Part shown: positions 25,901 through 36,197 of the stretch, one piece after another
How positions within the stretch are numbered: position 1 is the stretch's first letter
Layout of the letters: each line of letters opens with the position of its first letter
Position numbers and translations under genes: made by a program
Assembly (NCBI GenBank): GCA_905183005.1
Contig: CAJJDO010000131.1
Coordinates: 221,363-285,362, forward strand
Direction: 5' to 3'
Source of the DNA: Paramecium pentaurelia
Taxonomy: Eukaryota; Ciliophora; Oligohymenophorea; Peniculida; Parameciidae
Length of the DNA stretch: 64,000 nucleotides
The notes under the pieces: model-generated
Databases searched by the model: none
Told to the model about the DNA's origin: nothing
What the model saw: only the letters and a program-made list of their open reading frames with translations

Positions 25901-26849
25901 TAAAAGGATTTTGCAAACCATATTTAGAAACTAATGGAGGCTTAGAGTTTCTGAAATTTGCTCCCGAAAATCCACCTATAAAAAAATTAAGATAAAAGAT
26001 TTTCCATATAATTGATGAACCACAGGAATTATAATAAATAGAGTAATTTGACAATAAACCAGAGAGCATAGTTCTTTTAGAATAACATCATCCATAGCCA
26101 TAATATAATAATAAGATAATATATCAATAGGCTGCTTCTGTAAGTAAATAAGAAATGAAGGTATGCATCAAACCATAATTAGAACTCTTCATAAGAAAAA
26201 CAATTTGGATGAACTCATAGATAAAAAAGACCTTATGGTTACTGATGATATTAATTATAGTTTAAAAAAAGATCTTTTAATATATCCTATTACAGTCTAT
26301 TTTTGGGATATCAAATAAAATCGAAGATATGAATACAAAATTAATGTAAAAAATGAAGATATCTTGGCCAAAAGAATTGTATTCAAATAACCTTTAAATA
26401 CTAAAATAAAAGAATTAATGAAATAAATGGGATCTTTAAATATTTTTAATATTTAATTTTTTAGATCTCTTTAGGATTAGTCAGAGAAGTCTTTATTCAA
26501 ATATAAACCGATAAATTAGGCCAATTTTCTGATGAATTCTAAATCTTGTCTAAGCATTTAATTTATACAATTCCAATAAATAAATGGTAATGTTCTTGAG
26601 CCAACAATCTTTGACAAACTTGATTCTAAATAAGTTAAACTTTCTAGTAAACCAATATTGAAGAAATAAGTCAAAGATTTATTATCAGTATTATTCCATT
26701 CTTTAATTTAGTAATTAAAATAATAAAATAATATTGGAGATAGTCAAGTTTCTGATTTGCTTCCTAAAATTAATTATGACAAAAATTATAAAATTGATCC
26801 ATTTCAAAGTCAAAAGAAAGAAGATTAATCTTATGAGGATGAAAATTGA
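22909..26849 (+). pseudogene. SPAG17/PF6-like axonemal protein, disrupted
   Basis: A 3.9-kb stretch with strong coding signal in pieces. Recognisable parts: an APPKKEDKKD linker, a FDLVFIVQGFP segment, a middle region with GPGSLFECLLDQ, the repeated IYKKDGSIIVLFSNG and IYDKDGHSYTQ motifs (dgs-x-vlF-x-nG strands as in SPAG17), and a Q/K-rich end. SPAG17 (PF6) builds the C1a projection of the ciliary central pair. The frame breaks repeatedly: apparent one-base shifts near 23035, 23140, 23240, 23632, 23870, 23970 and in 24960-25100, an in-frame TGA at 24096 and further stops near 24598. Only some breaks can be explained by introns. Flanking genes read cleanly, so I favour a decayed duplicate over sequencing error. 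Confidence 0.65.
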
Positions 26850-26877
26850 TTGCAATTTATCTATTTATATTATAACA

Positions 26878-27459
26878 TCAAGCTTTTTTATCTGCAAAAA
26901 ATTGTTAAAATTACTCCTCTGTCATCCATTTTCCTAATAAGGCATCATTATTTGTAGTATCTAAATATTCCTAAAGATTGTTATTCTTTTCTTATTTACT
27001 TCCTTTTATACATGGGTATTATGGTGGCGCTTATAAATACTTACCATTTTTTATCATATGATGACGATCACTTGCAAAATAATCTATATACTTTTATCCA
27101 TCCACCACTCTGAACCAACTTTTCAAAGTAACTTAAGGTTTTTAAAAACCCAAAGCTTATTTAAAGTATGTATTGAAATCACAGTTCATAGGTAATGTAC
27201 TATCAAAATCATAAACAAATGAATTTTAAGTAATTTTTCCTTCTTTTTATAAAGTGTGTTTAACAACCATAATGACATGATAATCCCAAATAACTAAAGG
27301 TTAGCTTTTTTAACATTTAATGTAAGTTTATTAAAATGGATTTGTAATTAAAACAGCGTAATATTATGTAAGATGATCTTATTTTTCTTCCATCATATCC
27401 TTGATAAGATTATAGATATTTTCTTCGCAATAGTAAGCTGTATATATATGTTGTTTCAT
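26878..27459 (-). CDS. NTAQ1: protein N-terminal glutamine amidohydrolase
   Basis: Predicted 193 residues, no intron. It carries the family hallmark WDYHV (residues about 70-74) and the full Cys-His-Asp triad: Cys in YYCEEN near the N terminus, His in WDYHV, Asp in VYDFDSTLP. Other family segments are present: FASDRHHM and the APPQYPC end. The enzyme deamidates N-terminal glutamine to glutamate, feeding proteins into the Arg/N-degron pathway in the cytosol. Length matches the family. It lies 35 nt downstream of the RluA gene on the same strand. Confidence 0.93.
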
Positions 27460-27494
27460 ATATTAATAAATATTATATTGAATAATAATAAACT

Positions 27495-28955
27495 TCATTT
27501 AAAATACCAATATGGTTCTTTACTTTTAAATTCTTATCCATTAAATAAATATTTCCAAGAATGTAGGTAAATTTCTAAAGGATGTTTATGATAATCCCAT
27601 TCTTCTTTCCCAGCTATACAGTCATTCAATAATGAAGAATTTCCAAATTATGATTAATGTAGTTTAATTTTGGTATTATTTTATTATTTCTATTCTTATT
27701 ATTATTCTTATTATTATTATTGTTATTGTTATTATTCTTATTATTATTATTGTTATTATTCTGATTATTATTATTGTTATTATTCTTATTATTATTACTA
27801 TTGTTCCTGATCTTCTTATAACTATTCTTCTTATTTTTGTTATCCTTATGATGCTTATTATTCTTATTAATGTCCTTATATTATTTATTTATCTACCTTT
27901 TCTTTTTAATCTACATCAAACCCATCTTAATGTACAATCTGTTATTATTGATTTTTAATATTTAGCTCTTCTTAATTTTATTATTCTTTATTTTATTCAT
28001 CTTCTTATATATTCAATTTAACCTTTTTTCCAATAATTTCAACTACTTCTCCTTCCAATACATCCTTTTATCTAATAGATTCTTATTTTAATCCCTTAAA
28101 ATTCCTATTGACTATTTCATTTCCTATAAATTTTCCACCATAACCAATATCATTTAATATAGGATGACCTAAATCAGCTAAATGCACTCTAATTTAATGT
28201 GTTCTTCCTGTGATTGGTTGACATTCCAATAATGAAGAATCACTAATTGGATCATACCATAATTTTTTAAATTTTGTTGTAGCACTTTTTGCATCCAATT
28301 TTTAAACATCTTCCTCTTTGCAACAAGCAAATATAGCATCTTTCATCGATATACAATATTAAGGTTTATTATTTTCTTGAATATCATCACTAAAATTTCC
28401 TTGTACTCTTGCTAAATATGTTTTTTAAACATTAAGTTTGCTATTAGCATCATGAAACTTTTAAGCTAATGATCGATTTTTTGAAAAAATTAATAAACCT
28501 GAAGTCAACCTATCCAATCTATGCAATACATATAAATCTTTAAATCCATGTTCAAAGTGTAGAATAGCACTCAAACAATTATAATGATATCCTCCTCCTG
28601 TATGAACAATCATTGATGGAGGTTTACTCACAACAACGAAACTATCATCTTCATAGACAATATCAATAGGTAGATCTAAGATTGGAGGTTCTACTCTTGT
28701 TGTTGCATGTTCTATTTGCATACCATGTTCCAATTTATATTCTGGAGACACTTTAACACCATTAATAGTTATCTTCCCTTCATTAATGGCATTTTCATAA
28801 TATTCTTTGGTATATGCTCTAAACTCTTTTTCCATGGCATCTAATAGATTCATGCCTAACCAACGTGATTTGACATTAGTCTTATAAATATGTTGGTATG
28901 GCTTAACAAATCGAAAGGGAGGAATTTTCACATATTCAGGGGGATTATCATACAT
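27495..28955 (-). CDS. RluA-type pseudouridine synthase with polyQ insert
   Basis: Predicted 486 residues, no intron. The N-terminal 90 residues carry the eukaryotic extension and S4-like region (KTNVKSRWLGMNLLDAM). The catalytic domain has HRLDRLTSGLLIFSKN with the catalytic Asp, and later QPITGRTHQIRVHLADLGHPI. After it come about 40 Q/E-rich residues merging into a long polyQ run (plus-strand 27674-27803). A further 60-residue tail contains WDYHKHPLEIYLHSWKY, a feature also seen at the end of other eukaryotic RluA proteins. It converts uridine to pseudouridine in tRNA or rRNA; the target is unknown. Its start overlaps the end of the upstream CX9C gene by 8 nt. Confidence 0.88.
27674..27803. 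repeat. TTA/TAA triplet repeat coding polyQ
   Basis: On the minus strand this is mostly TAA codons with scattered CAA and GAA, read as Gln and Glu inside the RluA-type protein. It is an interrupted trinucleotide repeat and probably length-variable. Confidence 0.85.
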
Positions 28956-29382
28956 ATTTATTCAAATTAAACAATCTCCATTGTAATTATTCAATGTCTG
29001 TTTCATAACGCTGTCTTTTATGAAGGTACCAGAAATTTGTAGGCATCACAGAAACTGCTTCAGTCAATCTGTTTATTTTATTTTGCAGACCTTGTTTGTA
29101 CATTTACTACATCGCTGGATTGTGATCTTTAACTCTTTAGATTTCCCATTTTTACAAAGCATTAAATAACTTTAGATCTCTTTCTCGTTTACATTCTAAA
29201 AATTTTTTAAATTCTTTGGGACAAGTCATTTGTGAACCATCTTAGTATGTACATCTTATTAGATCAAAGAATTCCACTTCACAGATATTTTTGGGAATGA
29301 GCTCAGAAGGGAAATCTTTAGGTAAAGAAGGACTGGGTTCAGAAATAAGATCTTTAGGCAAAGAGCCTCTTTCAAGTTCCAT
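28948..29382 (-). CDS. twin CX9C (CHCH) protein
   Basis: Predicted 144 residues, no intron. Two CX9C motifs are visible: CEVEFFDLIRC and CPKEFKKFLEC, separated by about 9 residues. This is the helical hairpin fold of intermembrane-space proteins oxidised by the Mia40 relay, found in respiratory complex subunits and assembly factors. A 35-residue lead rich in Pro and Ser precedes, and a 60-residue helical tail with FWYLHKRQRYE follows. The particular family member is not identified. The stop TGA (28948-28950) lies inside the start of the RluA gene, an unusual same-strand overlap. Confidence 0.72.
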
Positions 29383-29401
29383 AATAGTTATTTTAATTAA
29401 A

Positions 29402-30512
29402 TCACATCTTTACTTTTTTGATAGGTTTGTGGAGTATTTTTTACATATTTTTTGCTTTTTCTACAAAATCTTTAACCTTTTCATTGTCTTTAAATAGTGT
29501 AGACTTTTTTAAATTTTCAGCAAATGCTAATGTATCTATTTTCACATTATCTTTCACACATTTGCATGTTTTGGCCTCTAATAACAATGGTAACCAATTT
29601 AGAGTGGCTAAATTGACAGCTTCTGCAATATTAAATCCACAATTAAAGCCTTAATGATATGCTCCAGCAAAAATGAACATAAATTCACCTTCATGATGAG
29701 CCATTTTTGATATGCGAATTTCAGGAACCTTTTCTTTCAACAAGTAAGGATTGATTACTGTTGTTTTATGTCTCAGAAATTCTGTACATTTATTAAAATG
29801 ATCTCCATATATTTACTTTGCATATTTTTCTAACAAATGACTATCTGCTTCAGGAATTGAATACCAAAATCTATTATAATTATTTATATTTAATACTTAT
29901 CTTTACCCAAATGGAGATAATTGACACTGCATAGATCAAGATCCTCTTTATGCCAAGCAAAAAAGGTCTTCCAAGAACCAACATAAATGTATGGCTCATT
30001 AACTCCAGGAATACGGTTTTTGAGTCCATAATTTAAAAGACTTGTGACATTATTAAGATTCCAAGCATTATTGACATCCATTAAAGATAATTTTATATCA
30101 GCTCCATATAAGGGAGGACTAAAGGCTAAACTTTTCCAATAAAGTCTCTCGAATTAATCAGGATTTAGTTTATCATGTTATTTATCAGTCTCTAATTACT
30201 TATTTCTGTAATCTTTTAAGGGCATAGATTTTTTAAGAATGTGTAGACATTCATAGTTACCTCCCTTACCATAAACATTCTACTCTATGGGGCCTTGAAC
30301 GATGAGGTTGTCAAGTGATTTATTATAATCCTATTAGCGAACTCTAAAGTTCTTAGGAGGAATGACCTGTGAATTAGTTAAATGTTTGAATTTACTTTCA
30401 CCATACCAAAGTTTGCTGAATACTATTTATCAATTTTCTCAATATATTCATAGAAGTTATCAAACTCTTACTGAGTAGGTCTTAAAGTTGGACACTCTTC
30501 AATGCTAATCAT
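29402..30512 (-). CDS. JmjN/JmjC histone lysine demethylase (KDM4-like)
   Basis: Predicted 351 residues with introns 30367-30395 (29 nt, ends CAG) and 29871-29896 (26 nt, TAG). JmjN is at the start (CPTLRPTQQEFDNFYEYIEK, then VIPPKNF). JmjC follows, with PGVNEPYIYVGSWKTFFAWH, the iron ligands His and Glu in WHKED, NYLHLG, and the distal His in YHQGFNCGFNIAEAVN. These match the KDM4/JMJD2 group, Fe(II)- and 2-oxoglutarate-dependent demethylases of histone lysines. No PHD or Tudor domain follows, so it is the minimal catalytic form as in fungi. It should act in the nucleus. Confidence 0.9.
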
Positions 30513-30774
30513 GTTTTAAATAATTCTTTAAAATCTTGCAATCAAACACTTACTTTCTATACCCCGGTGTGACCAATATATATATATATATAATTATGGA
30601 CTCACAGTATAGAAGGCCTATCATCCAATTTCTTTAACTAATTAAATTTCACTATTAAGTTCTCATTCTAATTTTGTAACTACTCCCCTTACCTCCCCCC
30701 CCAAACACAAAATTAATTAATTCATACATTAGAATCATTACTTCATATCTTTCATAAAGAATTACAAATTAATG

Positions 30775-30989
30775 TCAAGGCTTTCCTCTTCTGAGTCTCA
30801 ATATACTTAAATTACAATTTCAATTTTTTATGCAAAATCCTTCTATCTTTCTTCTCTAATTAATAAAATCCCCGCCAAATGTGATAATTAATATTATTCA
30901 ATATCTCCTTCATTTTAAACAATTTGCTTTACCTTACTCATTAAATAGGTTTTATGTTATATTTGAGCTTGCATTTAAAGCCAATCCAT
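30775..30989 (-). CDS. possible small protein or 3' exon
   Basis: An ATG-led frame of 62 codons with a 26-nt intron (30781-30806, AAG). Its composition is natural (SKVKQIVQNEGDIEQYQLS, later LLIREERQKDFAQK). A second coding-looking stretch upstream on the same strand (about 31010-31220, with KWGDFSQYNGKTEN) may be an earlier exon, but I could not join them in frame. The rest of 30513-31430 holds AT and C runs only. Confidence 0.35.
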
Positions 30990-31430
30990 ATTTTATATAA
31001 AATTCTTAAGAGAACTCCTTTGTTTAAGTGGTCATTTAAACTATTTTCAGTTTTACCATTATATTAACTAAAATCACCCCATTTAAACTTCATATTCATA
31101 TTTATCCTTTATAATTCTTCATTGTTTTTCTAGCAATTTCAAATTTCTATCATAAAAACATACTCTTAGATCATTCATCTAAATAATTTAAGTCTCCTCA
31201 TTTTCTTTTTTTTTTCTATAAAAAGACCTTTCTAATAGAATAAAGTGAGTAAATATATTAGATATTACTTAGACTACTAAAGTTGATGATAACTAATATG
31301 ATAATTAGTATAAAATTATCATCTAACTTTCTAATGGTTAAGAATCAATATATAATTATATAATAATGTACTTACAACATCAAATACTATTATACACAAA
31401 AGTGTACTCACTAATTATCTATAAATTAAA

Positions 31431-32237
31431 ATGAATAATACAGCAATTGCTTAAATTAGAAAATTATAAATTGGGGAAAATAGATATTGCTTTGAGTGTT
31501 AATCAGCAAGTCCAACTTGGGCCAGCTTACCTTATGGAATATACCTTTGCTATAATTGTTCAGGGCTACATAGAGGAATTGGTGTCCATCTTACATTTGT
31601 AAGATCAATTGAAATGGATTCCTGGACTGATAAATAATTGGCTATGATGCATTTAGGTGGAAATTAAGAGTTAAGAATCTTTTTTCAATCACATGGAATT
31701 TAAATTACAGATTCTAACAAATGGAAAACAAATGCTGCTCATTACTATAGAGAAAAAGTAATGTTTAAATTCTCAGATTATATAGATGAGGGCGTTAGTT
31801 AACGAAACTTAAATGCCTGAAGAGCCTGATGATTGGACAGCTATAAAAGAAACTCCAAAACCATAAATTTAATAATAGTAATTTCAAATATAACAAGACC
31901 CTCCTTCTACTCAAGAATCATAAAATGTACTTTATCGTTCCTAATAATAGTTTTGGGAATAAGCATCTAAATCTACTAAAGAAGCTTTTGCAAAGATTGA
32001 TGAAAAAATCTCTAAAGTTTAAATAAAGGAAGAGGCAGTTTAATTAGGATAATAAATTACAGCAAAATCTAAATAACTTGGAGTAAATTGTTATGTAAAT
32101 AAATAGGAAAAATCTACGAAGATAGCAGATAAGGCATTAAAGAGTATAAAAAGTGGATTTAATGAGGCATTTGGATTTATAAAATCAAAAGCAGATCAGG
32201 TAATAGGTAAAGATAAATAAACGGAGTCAGAATAGTA

Positions 32238-32302
<65 letters not shown>

Positions 32303-32625
32303 CATAAGGTAAGTAAATTCTAGATAATTAATAATAACTTTATTAATTTTAAATAGATAATTAAAGTTAAAAGGAGCCTTAAGATTTATTTTATTTTGAA
32401 AATAATAATTATTAAAATCCTCCTCCAGTAAGCCAAAATTAATAATAATAAATAAATTTTATGGACTATTCAGATTATTTTATAGATGGTTCTTCATAAA
32501 ATATCATATAGGAAACTCCAAAGTATAATTAATAAATAAATCAATAAGAAAATTTAATTGATTTAATGTAAGATATAAAATAAACTCAATAAATAAGTGG
32601 AACCCCCAATTTACTTGATTTATGA
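31431..32625 (+). CDS. ArfGAP zinc-finger protein
   Basis: Predicted 388 residues with a 28-nt intron (31758-31785, TAG). The ArfGAP domain fills residues 1-120: zinc cysteines in CFEC and CYNC, followed by SGLHRGIGVHLTFVRS, which holds the catalytic arginine finger. Then MDSW, a GGN loop and the YYREK helix. The C-terminal half is Q-rich with a 23-residue polyQ tract (32233-32301) and ends with NLIDLM and NLLDL, which resemble clathrin-box motifs. It should stimulate GTP hydrolysis on Arf at Golgi or coated-vesicle membranes. The layout is close to ArfGAP1/SMAP-type proteins. Confidence 0.9.
32233..32301. repeat. (TAA)n repeat coding polyQ
   Basis: Two TAG and 21 consecutive TAA codons inside the ArfGAP gene, read as 23 glutamines. 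With the standard code this would look like a stop cluster. The frame stays open through it and continues to a normal TGA. Confidence 0.9.
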
Positions 32626-32961
32626 AATTTTTCTTCATCACAACATCTATTAATATTAATTGTTTTATCATTATTAATTTAACTAAGGAAATAGGATTCA
32701 TATGTTTAAGTTGGAGATGGAAATGTTTTTCGAAGTTTTGTAATTCTTTCCTAACTCAATAACTTTTTAATCTCATAATTAGGATCTTAATTTTCTTAAC
32801 TTATTGTTAGAGTCAGAGTTGAATTTTTGGGTTAAGAACATGTTATACCCATTGTATTTTTATAGCAGTTAAATAATTTTAATTATATAATTATGAATAA
32901 AGAGTTCCTAGTGTTAGATTTTTCAATCTGTTCATTTTATTTGTATTTTAATTCTAAATTA

Positions 32962-33317
32962 ATGACATAAAATGATTCTGAAGCCACGAAACTAAATAAT
33001 GAAATCCTTACAGGATCAAAGAAAATAATTAAAAAATAAGGACACTGGAATGAAACAGAACATAAAACTTATCTTAACTTTCTCTAAGAAAATAAAAATC
33101 ACACCAAAGGATAAAGATTATTTAAGAAAATGAGTTAAGTTGTAGGCACAAGAACTCCAAGTTAGTGTAGGTAATATTGAACTCTATAAGATCGCATCAT
33201 CAAAAATTCAATCCATAAAAGACAAGATGCTAGTCAGAAACGGGTATTTTAAGATCTAAGTAATATGCTAGAAAATATTTTGCTTAACAAAGAATTTTAG
33301 AACATGATAGTGATTGA
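32962..33317 (+). CDS. Myb-like (SHAQKYF-type) DNA-binding protein
   Basis: Predicted 111 residues with a 20-nt intron (33171-33190, AAG), among the shortest here. A single Myb repeat covers residues 25-80: GHWNETEHKTYLNFLQE, then VGTRTPSQCRSHHQKF. The ending matches the SHAQKYF signature of plant and protist one-repeat Myb factors. The intron falls between QCR and SHHQKF, so splicing is required to make the signature. It is likely a sequence-specific DNA-binding protein; the target is unknown. 32626-32961 contains no gene I can see. Confidence 0.78.
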
Positions 33318-33429
33318 TATCATTTATATCACATACTAAAAAGATTCGTAATATGTGTATCAAAAATTTTCATTTAGCCACTAAAGGAGAAATATTGTAG
33401 CAATAACTTTAGATAAAAATATTTTCTTT

Positions 33430-34160
33430 TCAAAATTTTCTTGCCTTCTTTGTTTATTTCTATCCAAATTGTTAATAATTCATTGCCATTTACATTATAT
33501 TAGTATATACAACACTTAATCCAAAATCTTCAACATTCATATGATTTTTCTTAACATTTTTAATCCCACTGTAAGTTTATGTATATTACTCTTTTTTATT
33601 TATTATCAGTTTTCTAATTGGTCTGGAAATTTTAAATTCTTATTCCTCGAAATCATTTTCAGTCTTTTATTTTTTATAAATTTCAATCGTATTATTTTTT
33701 AAAGTTTTATACTTTTCAGCATACTTACTAAAAATTATAAAAATATTCTTTACTCATTCCATTTTTCAATTTCATCTTGGTAATCTTTCATTTTTATTTC
33801 AAAATCGAATTCTAATTATTCTCTAACATTTTAAGATTATTTATAATATTCTATCATTAAAAGTGAGAAAGACTATTTCCAATTGATATTTTTTTATGAA
33901 AATTTGTATCTATTTTTCATAATATATTCAAATTAAGGAGTGAGTGGCCTTATTGGTTTTGAAGGAATATTTTTTAGTTCATTCAATTAATTGATATGTT
34001 AATGATTACCACCATAAAAATAGATAAGCTACTCCTAAAACTTGTCTTCACATTATTCAAATTAATCTTCATAATATTGATGTAATTTAGATGACATATC
34101 TGACCATGCTTTTTAGATTTGACAACCAACCTAATTTATATCAATTCCTTAACTCAACAT
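33430..34160 (-). CDS. coiled-coil hypothetical protein
   Basis: Predicted 234 residues with a 26-nt intron (33728-33753, TAG). The middle is strongly helical and charged (EFDFEIKMKDYQDEIEKW, then KYAEKYKTLKNN), suggesting a coiled coil. No signal peptide or membrane segment is seen. No named family is recognised. The intron choice is supported by the continuous heptad-like pattern across the junction. 34161-34446 is spacer. Confidence 0.6.
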
Positions 34161-34446
34161 GATTTTCAGTTACTCTTAGTAAAATATTTGATAAGGGGAT
34201 ATATATTATCTTTTAGGAGGTTAGTTAAATTTACTACTTCGAAGCTACATAAATTTAATTTAACAATTATTCTAATAAATTAGTGAAATACATAATTTAT
34301 ATAAAATTCATCTTAATATTTGAGTCATTAAATTCAGTTCACTTAAAGCTTTATTTTTGGTTAAAATATATATAAATTATTTATGTATTTGATACATTGA
34401 AAAATGTTAATCACAATTATGTTTATAAATGTTATTATTTTATTAA

Positions 34447-34806
34447 ATGAGATTAAGAATAGTGTGCAAATAATTGTTTAACACATCCAAAAAAGTTCCC
34501 CCTAAACCTTCAAGTATTATGGGTGCCCAACTTTCCCAAAAATAAATGGATGAATTAATGAATCCTTTAGGATTCTTAAAAGAAAATGAGAAAGGTGAAG
34601 TGTAAGAATAAATCGAGAAGGCAAAAGAATTAAAGGAATTGATTGAGAAATATAAGATAAACAAAAACCCATAGAGTGGAAACCAAAACAAACCTTATGA
34701 ATTGGATAAAAATGGGATGCCACCTGAAGTAGGATTTAAAGTAAAAGGTCCAGAACCAACTAGATATGGAGATTGGATTGGAAGGGGAAGAGTAACAGAT
34801 TTTTGA
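34447..34806 (+). CDS. SDHAF4: succinate dehydrogenase assembly factor 4 (SDHAF4/DUF1674)
   Basis: Predicted 119 residues, no intron. The C-terminal 15 residues are the family signature GPEPTRYGDWIGRGRVTDF, with a GYDWxxKGRxxDF-like end. The N terminus (MRLRIVCKQLFNTSKK) is basic and amphipathic, as expected for a mitochondrial targeting peptide. SDHAF4 binds flavinylated SdhA in the matrix and helps it join SdhB during complex II assembly. The middle is charged and shows no other domain. Length fits the family. Confidence 0.88.
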
Positions 34807-34845
34807 GATGCTCAAAATTTTAGATATTAATTTAATTTAAAATAT

Positions 34846-35187
34846 ATGGAGTATTGTGATTCATGCAGGGCAGTATTGAATGAGAGACATTTATTGGAAG
34901 ACTAACTGGCCAGGCTCTAAAATAAGTCAGAAATAGTTGCGACATAACTATAGTTATTAAGGGAGGAGAATGAATTATTAAAGAGTAACATAAAAGTGCC
35001 TAATAAATAAAGACGCAAAAACAATAGGACGAAGGCCGAGCTTGAATAATGCTAAAAGGAGATTTAAAAATTGCAAGTGATAATCTAACACAAAGATATG
35101 ATTATCCAGAGCCAAGTACGATGTGATATAATTAGTGAAAGCTCAATTATAGATATGGACTTAGTGAAGAAGAAGGTGAATCTTTGA
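34846..35187 (+). CDS. small coiled-coil protein
   Basis: Predicted 113 residues without intron. It starts MEYCDSCRAVLNE, a CxxC that could bind metal. Then come two long helical stretches (LLEDQLARLQNKSEIVATQL, ELEQCQKEIQKLQVIIQ) typical of coiled coils. An alternative is a 30-nt intron near 35128 that would give a C terminus with YGLSEEEGESLN, overlapping the convergent gene. I kept the simpler model. Function unknown. Confidence 0.55.
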
Positions 35188-35206
35188 ATATAAAAATGTA
35201 TATATG

Positions 35207-36133
35207 TCATATACTAATTTCAATGTTAGAGAGTTTTATGGAGTTTAACATGTGAAGTTCTATTTTCTTGTTCAATTCAATAGTGATAATGAAGTAATGT
35301 GGTTATTTAAAATTAGAGTAGAGTTTTAGTTACGACAATCTCTTCATGCATTTTGTCATTTGAATAGTGATTTGATAAACTTGATAAAGTACTTTTGCTT
35401 CTTTTAAAGGAACCTTTAAAATAAATACTAAGAGAATTATAAAAACTTCTACTTTACAATTCTTGCATTGTTGTGGATAAGAAATTATAAATAACGCAAA
35501 AGTCTTTAAGTATACAAGTTCCCAGTTGAAGAAGAAGTGGTGATTCTCTACAAAGTAAGTAATCTAATAATTTGACAACCTAATAATATTGAAAAATGAT
35601 ACTTATGACAATTCTTGTAGCATAGTTGCTAAGGGATATAATATTTGGATTTGAACAAATAATTCATATTTTAAAAACTTAATAATGTTGTCAGTTTCAA
35701 TAAAATCTATTACTTCTTTGTAGTAATCAAAGTTTTCACATATTTTGAATAAAAAATTATAATAGTATATTGCCAATCTAGACTTATCAGTATGCTCTCC
35801 AGGTATGAGTTTATTTTAAATAAATCTTATAGTAAATTCTTGCTAGAGTTAATAGATGAGTTTGTGACAAATAATTAAAAATTTAAAAGAGCTAATTGTT
35901 GTTAAAGAACTATGTAGGATTTCGAAAAATTTATTGTAATGTTCATCTTTGTCCATCCCTTTCAATTCATCAACGATACCTTCAAAAAAGTAGAATATCA
36001 ATCTTACATTAGATGTGCAATTCTTATAATTAAGAATACCTTTTACTTTTTTTATATTTCTTTAAGATCTATCATAATCAATATTTTATCAATAAAATAC
36101 ATAGATGAAGTCAGTCTAAGCTCCTTGTATCAT
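35207..36133 (-). CDS. helical hypothetical protein, weak ANTH-like
   Basis: Predicted 288 residues with introns 36069-36100 (32 nt, TAG) and 35980-36007 (28 nt, AAG). With both removed the frame runs unbroken from the ATG at 36133 to TGA at 35207. The protein is entirely helical by composition, with FKFLIICHKLIYQ near residue 75 and many aromatic residues. That segment and the overall size faintly recall the ANTH membrane-binding domain of clathrin adaptors, but no decisive motif is visible. It is convergent with the coiled-coil gene, 19 nt apart. Confidence 0.55.
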
Positions 36134-36197
36134 ATTATGTTAATTTTAGATTTATTTGTTCTAATTTTTTATATATAATATACTTAGTAAAATTAAA

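Noticed and set aside
27674..27803. Triplet repeat as a CRISPR-like or satellite array
   Set aside because: There are no spacers. It is a trinucleotide run inside an intact reading frame coding Gln.
35220..35590. Long plus-strand frame starting MSYTNFNVREFYG
   Set aside because: The minus-strand gene at 35207-36133 explains the region with two in-range introns and continuous composition.
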